Shown: one piece after another, positions 5,675-7,672 of the stretch
How positions within the stretch are numbered: position 1 is the first letter of the stretch
How the letters are laid out: each line of letters opens with the position of its first letter
Assembly: GCA_025350745.1 (NCBI GenBank)
Contig: JANXXG010000268.1
Coordinates: forward strand, 1-7,672
Direction of reading: 5' to 3'
DNA length: 7,672 nucleotides
Source: Chloroflexota bacterium
Lineage (GTDB): Bacteria > Chloroflexota > Limnocylindria > P2-11E
The notes under the pieces: generated by a model
What the model saw: the letters and a program-made list of their open reading frames with translations, nothing else
What the model was told of the DNA's origin: nothing
Database searches by the model: none
Program-made: the position numbers and the translations under genes

Positions 5675-7137
5675 GGATCGGGCAGGCGCACCTGGACATT
5701 CGCGCTCTTGATCAGGAGCACAAGGTTCTTGAGTCCGGGATTCACGTCGAAGACGAGCACGCTCCGGGTCGGGATCGACACCTGGTAGCGGGCGGGCCAG
5801 GTCAGACCGGCGGTCGACCGGTACACCTCGCTCGACGTCCCGTACGGACCGCTCCGCGCCCCGGTCGGATCGATGAGCGCGAAGTCGCTCGGATCGAGCG
5901 TGGGCGCGTCGTTGTTCTTCTTCGTCGCGGTGATGTGCACGATCAGGAGCGAGCCGGACGTGGTCCGGACCGTTCCGAGGGACAGCGTCCGTTCCACCGA
6001 GTCCACTGAGATGACCCAGTCCGGTGCCGCGACCTTGCTGCCGAAGGCGGCGTACGTAAGCGGCGGCGGTCCGCTCGGCGCGGAGGCTCTGAGGTAGCCG
6101 ACCGCGCTGACCGCGGCGATGAGGATGAGCGCGGTGATGATGAGCAGCCTCGTGCGCCAGAGGATCGCGAGGAGCCGCTGGGTGAACGGGACGTCCTCGT
6201 ACTCCTCGCCCGCCGCGTCGGCGTCGCTCGTCGTGCGTTCGCGGACCGGCGGCTGGAAACGCATCGGCAACGCGTCGACGGCCTCGCTGCGGAGCGCGAT
6301 CTCAGGATCGACGTGCTGCTCGCGACGGAGGCGCTCCACCATCAGCTGCTGGGCGAGCTCCTGCTGCTTGAGCTTGTCGACGCGGAGGATGAGGTTGACG
6401 TCGGCGGGCGTCAGCTGTTCGTCCTGCGTCGGAAGCGGCCGTGCGACGTAGATCTCGCGCTGGACCTTTCGCCGCTCGACGAACTCACGATCGGCTGGCG
6501 CCGGTCGAGCCTCCGCCGGGATCGGCGGTGGTGCGGCGGTCGCAGGTGCTGAGCTCGTCGCGATCGGTGCGGTGACCGGCGGCGGTGCGAAAGTCGGTGG
6601 CGCGGGCGACGGAGCCGACGGCTGCGGCGTGGAACGCGGATCGCGCACGCTGAGCGAGAAGACGGAAAAGTCCGCCTTGTTGATGCCCGCGATCCCGGGG
6701 CGGATCGCGTCGGTCAAAGTCCATGGGGCAAGATCGGTCGAGCGGAGCGCGATGAGCTTGTCGTCCGCGCGCACCTCGCGCTTGCCGACGACGAGCGAGT
6801 AGAACGGTCCCAGCTCCGGCACCTTTGGCGCCTCGTCGCCGGCATAGTCGTAGAACCGGACGATGATGTCTCCGCGCGGCGCGCGGATCCGCATGTGCCC
6901 CCGGCGCACACCGCCCGGCTCGTCTCCGAGGGCGCGACGGAGCTCGATCTCGGCCTCGAGCCAGCGTTCCACCGAGCCGGCGCCCATCGCGTCGTGCTCG
7001 ACGTTCTCTCGATCGCCGATGATCCGGTTGTGCCGGATGATGAGCAGCTCGAACGGGCCAAGGGGCGGTAGCTCGCGGTCGGCGGACTCGCCCTCGTCGA
7101 AGAACTGCAGGTAGACGCCCTGCTCGGTGCTGATCAT
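5671..7137 (-). CDS. Single-pass membrane protein with duplicated N-terminal domain and DUF4352-like C-terminal domain; function unknown
   Basis: A 488-residue protein with no signal peptide. Architecture: two related soluble units (about 8-59 and 92-139), each with an aromatic strand, then LGPF (26-29 and 109-112), an aliphatic strand, charged residues and a closing Trp; a Pro/Ala/Ser/Thr-rich linker (about 168-215); a charged, Gln- and Arg-rich helical stretch (about 216-300); one membrane helix (about 331-349) preceded by Arg and Trp; and a C-terminal beta-rich domain (about 358-485) with alternating hydrophobic strands and a VLVFDVNPGLKNLVLLI segment (460-476). This last part resembles DUF4352-type immunoglobulin-like domains, which I state with limited confidence. 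The positive-inside rule suggests a cytoplasmic N-terminus and external C-terminus, hinting at a role linking an internal regulatory part to an external sensor or adhesion domain. That role is inference. ATG 7137 is the start; TAGGCT (7154-7149) could give a leader of about 5 nt. Confidence 0.82.
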   Translation of the reverse strand: MISTEQGVYLQFFDEGESADRELPPLGPFELLIIRHNRIIGDRENVEHDAMGAGSVERWLEAEIELRRALGDEPGGVRRGHMRIRAPRGDIIVRFYDYAGDEAPKVPELGPFYSLVVGKREVRADDKLIALRSTDLAPWTLTDAIRPGIAGINKADFSVFSLSVRDPRSTPQPSAPSPAPPTFAPPPVTAPIATSSAPATAAPPPIPAEARPAPADREFVERRKVQREIYVARPLPTQDEQLTPADVNLILRVDKLKQQELAQQLMVERLRREQHVDPEIALRSEAVDALPMRFQPPVRERTTSDADAAGEEYEDVPFTQRLLAILWRTRLLIITALILIAAVSAVGYLRASAPSGPPPLTYAAFGSKVAAPDWVISVDSVERTLSLGTVRTTSGSLLIVHITATKKNNDAPTLDPSDFALIDPTGARSGPYGTSSEVYRSTAGLTWPARYQVSIPTRSVLVFDVNPGLKNLVLLIKSANVQVRLPDP

Positions 7138-7217
7138 TCCCGCATGTCAGCCTAGTCAGACCGCTGGGGTTGCGCGACCCCTCCATCCGTCAGGCACGTC
7201 AGGGGTACGGTGTCCGC
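7138..7217. promoter_or_regulatory. Divergent intergenic region with putative promoters and operator-like structure
   Basis: This 80-bp region separates the 488-residue gene (minus) from the small membrane gene (plus). TACGGT (7206-7211) lies at exactly -12 to -7 from GTG 7218, the same hexamer and position as upstream of 5387. TAGGCT (7154-7149) on the minus strand would start transcription near 7142. No convincing -35 was seen on either strand. A 16-bp near-palindrome GGGGTTGCGCGACCCC (7166-7181, one mismatched pair) sits mid-way between two pairs of GTCAG direct repeats. One pair overlaps the minus-strand -10; the other lies just upstream of the plus-strand -10. Both are good positions for a repressor or activator. 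Confidence 0.5.
7146..7202. repeat. Four GTCAG direct repeats in two 9-bp-period pairs
   Basis: GTCAG occurs at 7146-7150, 7155-7159, 7189-7193 and 7198-7202, all on the plus strand. Each pair has a 9-bp period, and the pairs are 43 bp apart, about four helical turns. The second pair extends to CGTCAGG. The midpoint of the array falls on the near-palindrome at 7166-7181. Binding-site function is inferred. Confidence 0.6.
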
Positions 7218-7664
7218 GTGCGGAGGCGTTCGGTCGCGGAGCGAGCAGCATTCATTCCCGCGGTCATCGGACCGGTGGTCGGGGCGCTCTTCTTGTTCGC
7301 ACCCATCCAGGGCTACTGCATGACGTCCGTCACGGCCACGTCATCGCCCGGAGCGGCAACGGGAGCGCCGACGTCGAGCACGACCACCTGCGGGACCGAG
7401 GCCCTCTGGCAGCGGCAGACGATCTTCCCGCTGCCGTTCTTTGCGGTGCTCGTCTGGTCGCTGGCACCCGTGATCGTGTACTACGGGGTCCGGCTGCGCC
7501 TCGGCCGCCGTCGACGGGTCGGGACCGCCCTCATCGTCGCCGGCCTGCTCCTCGAAAGCACTGTGCTCATCAGCTTCGGCGCGGCACCATTCTTCGTCCC
7601 GACGGTCGTGCTGCCCCTCGCGATCACGACCACCATCGCGCTGAAGCGGTCCTCAATGAGATAA
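7218..7664 (+). CDS. Small four-helix integral membrane protein with Ser/Thr-rich external loop, function unknown
   Basis: A 148-residue membrane protein of unknown family. Predicted helices: about 11-31, 68-91, 101-121 and 124-141. The loop between helices 1 and 2 (about 32-67) is rich in Ser, Thr, Gly and Ala and holds two cysteines (Cys34 and Cys58) that could form a disulfide if external. The basic run RLRLGRRRR (92-100) between helices 2 and 3 fits a cytoplasmic face, giving both termini inside. GTG 7218 is chosen because the basic N-terminus MRRRSVAERA then leads straight into helix 1, and TACGGT lies at -12 to -7. A TTG at 7170 would add 16 residues and run through the operator-like region. 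W80-S-x2-P84-x6-V-R92 and E113-x-T-x3-S-x-G121 match the 95-residue protein at 5387-5674. The TAA stop is at 7662-7664, with eight bases left to the window edge. Confidence 0.72.
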   Translation: MRRRSVAERAAFIPAVIGPVVGALFLFAPIQGYCMTSVTATSSPGAATGAPTSSTTTCGTEALWQRQTIFPLPFFAVLVWSLAPVIVYYGVRLRLGRRRRVGTALIVAGLLLESTVLISFGAAPFFVPTVVLPLAITTTIALKRSSMR

Positions 7665-7672
7665 TTGGCATC

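Noticed and set aside
5805..5823. Inverted repeat around ACCGG/CCGGT as a possible terminator
   Set aside because: It lies inside the coding part of the 488-residue gene, has no T-run, and matches short GC palindromes expected by chance in this composition.
6485..7186. 233-codon minus-strand frame overlapping the N-terminal part of the 488-residue gene
   Set aside because: Arg/Ala-rich composition. The frame starting at 7137 has the regular strand patterns, repeat structure and membrane helix expected of a real protein.

Overview
This is a GC-rich (roughly two-thirds G+C), gene-dense bacterial window with nine protein genes and almost no intergenic space. It carries a short-form HisG paired with HisZ, next to cofD and cofC of coenzyme F420 synthesis. 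Actinobacteria, the best-known F420 makers, normally use the long, HisZ-independent HisG. This pairing therefore suggests a high-GC Chloroflexota (for example a Limnocylindria- or Thermomicrobia-like lineage). That assignment is inference from gene content; no marker gene in the window proves it. I saw no RNA gene, mobile element, CRISPR array or convincing terminator.

Layout. Positions 1-692 (minus) hold the first 230 codons of hisC, running off the left edge. Divergent from it, only 18 bp away, are cofD (711-1634) and cofC (1631-2335) on the plus strand. cofC converges on and overlaps the end of hisD. The minus-strand run hisZ (5364-4132), hisG (4135-3491), hisD (3494-2250) is a translationally coupled histidine operon with 4-nt GTGA junctions. 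Divergent from hisZ, 22 bp away, is a 95-residue four-helix membrane protein (5387-5674). It ends on a CTAG shared with the stop of a convergent 488-residue single-pass membrane protein (7137-5671). A structured 80-bp divergent intergenic region follows. The window then ends with a second small four-helix membrane protein (7218-7664) that appears related to the first.

How it works together. HisG-HisZ (step 1), HisC (aminotransferase step) and HisD (last step) belong to histidine biosynthesis. CofC activates a phospho-three-carbon acid with GTP, and CofD joins it to the deazaflavin Fo to build the F420 core. The cofDC pair sits in inverted orientation between hisD and hisC, splitting what is commonly one his operon, so hisC needs its own promoter. 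The right-hand third has no assignable pathway, but looks like a small membrane-protein locus.

Regulation. Every transcription-unit start lies at or very close to a TAnnnT-like -10 hexamer in the position expected if transcription begins on or within a few bases of the start codon. This suggests leaderless transcription. At 693-710 one symmetric TAnnnTA could serve both hisC and cofD. At 5371-5380 two back-to-back -10 elements share a TA. At 7138-7217 two pairs of GTCAG direct repeats flank a near-palindrome. The most interesting items are these compact bidirectional promoters, the paralogous small membrane proteins flanking the 488-residue protein, and the duplicated domain inside that protein.
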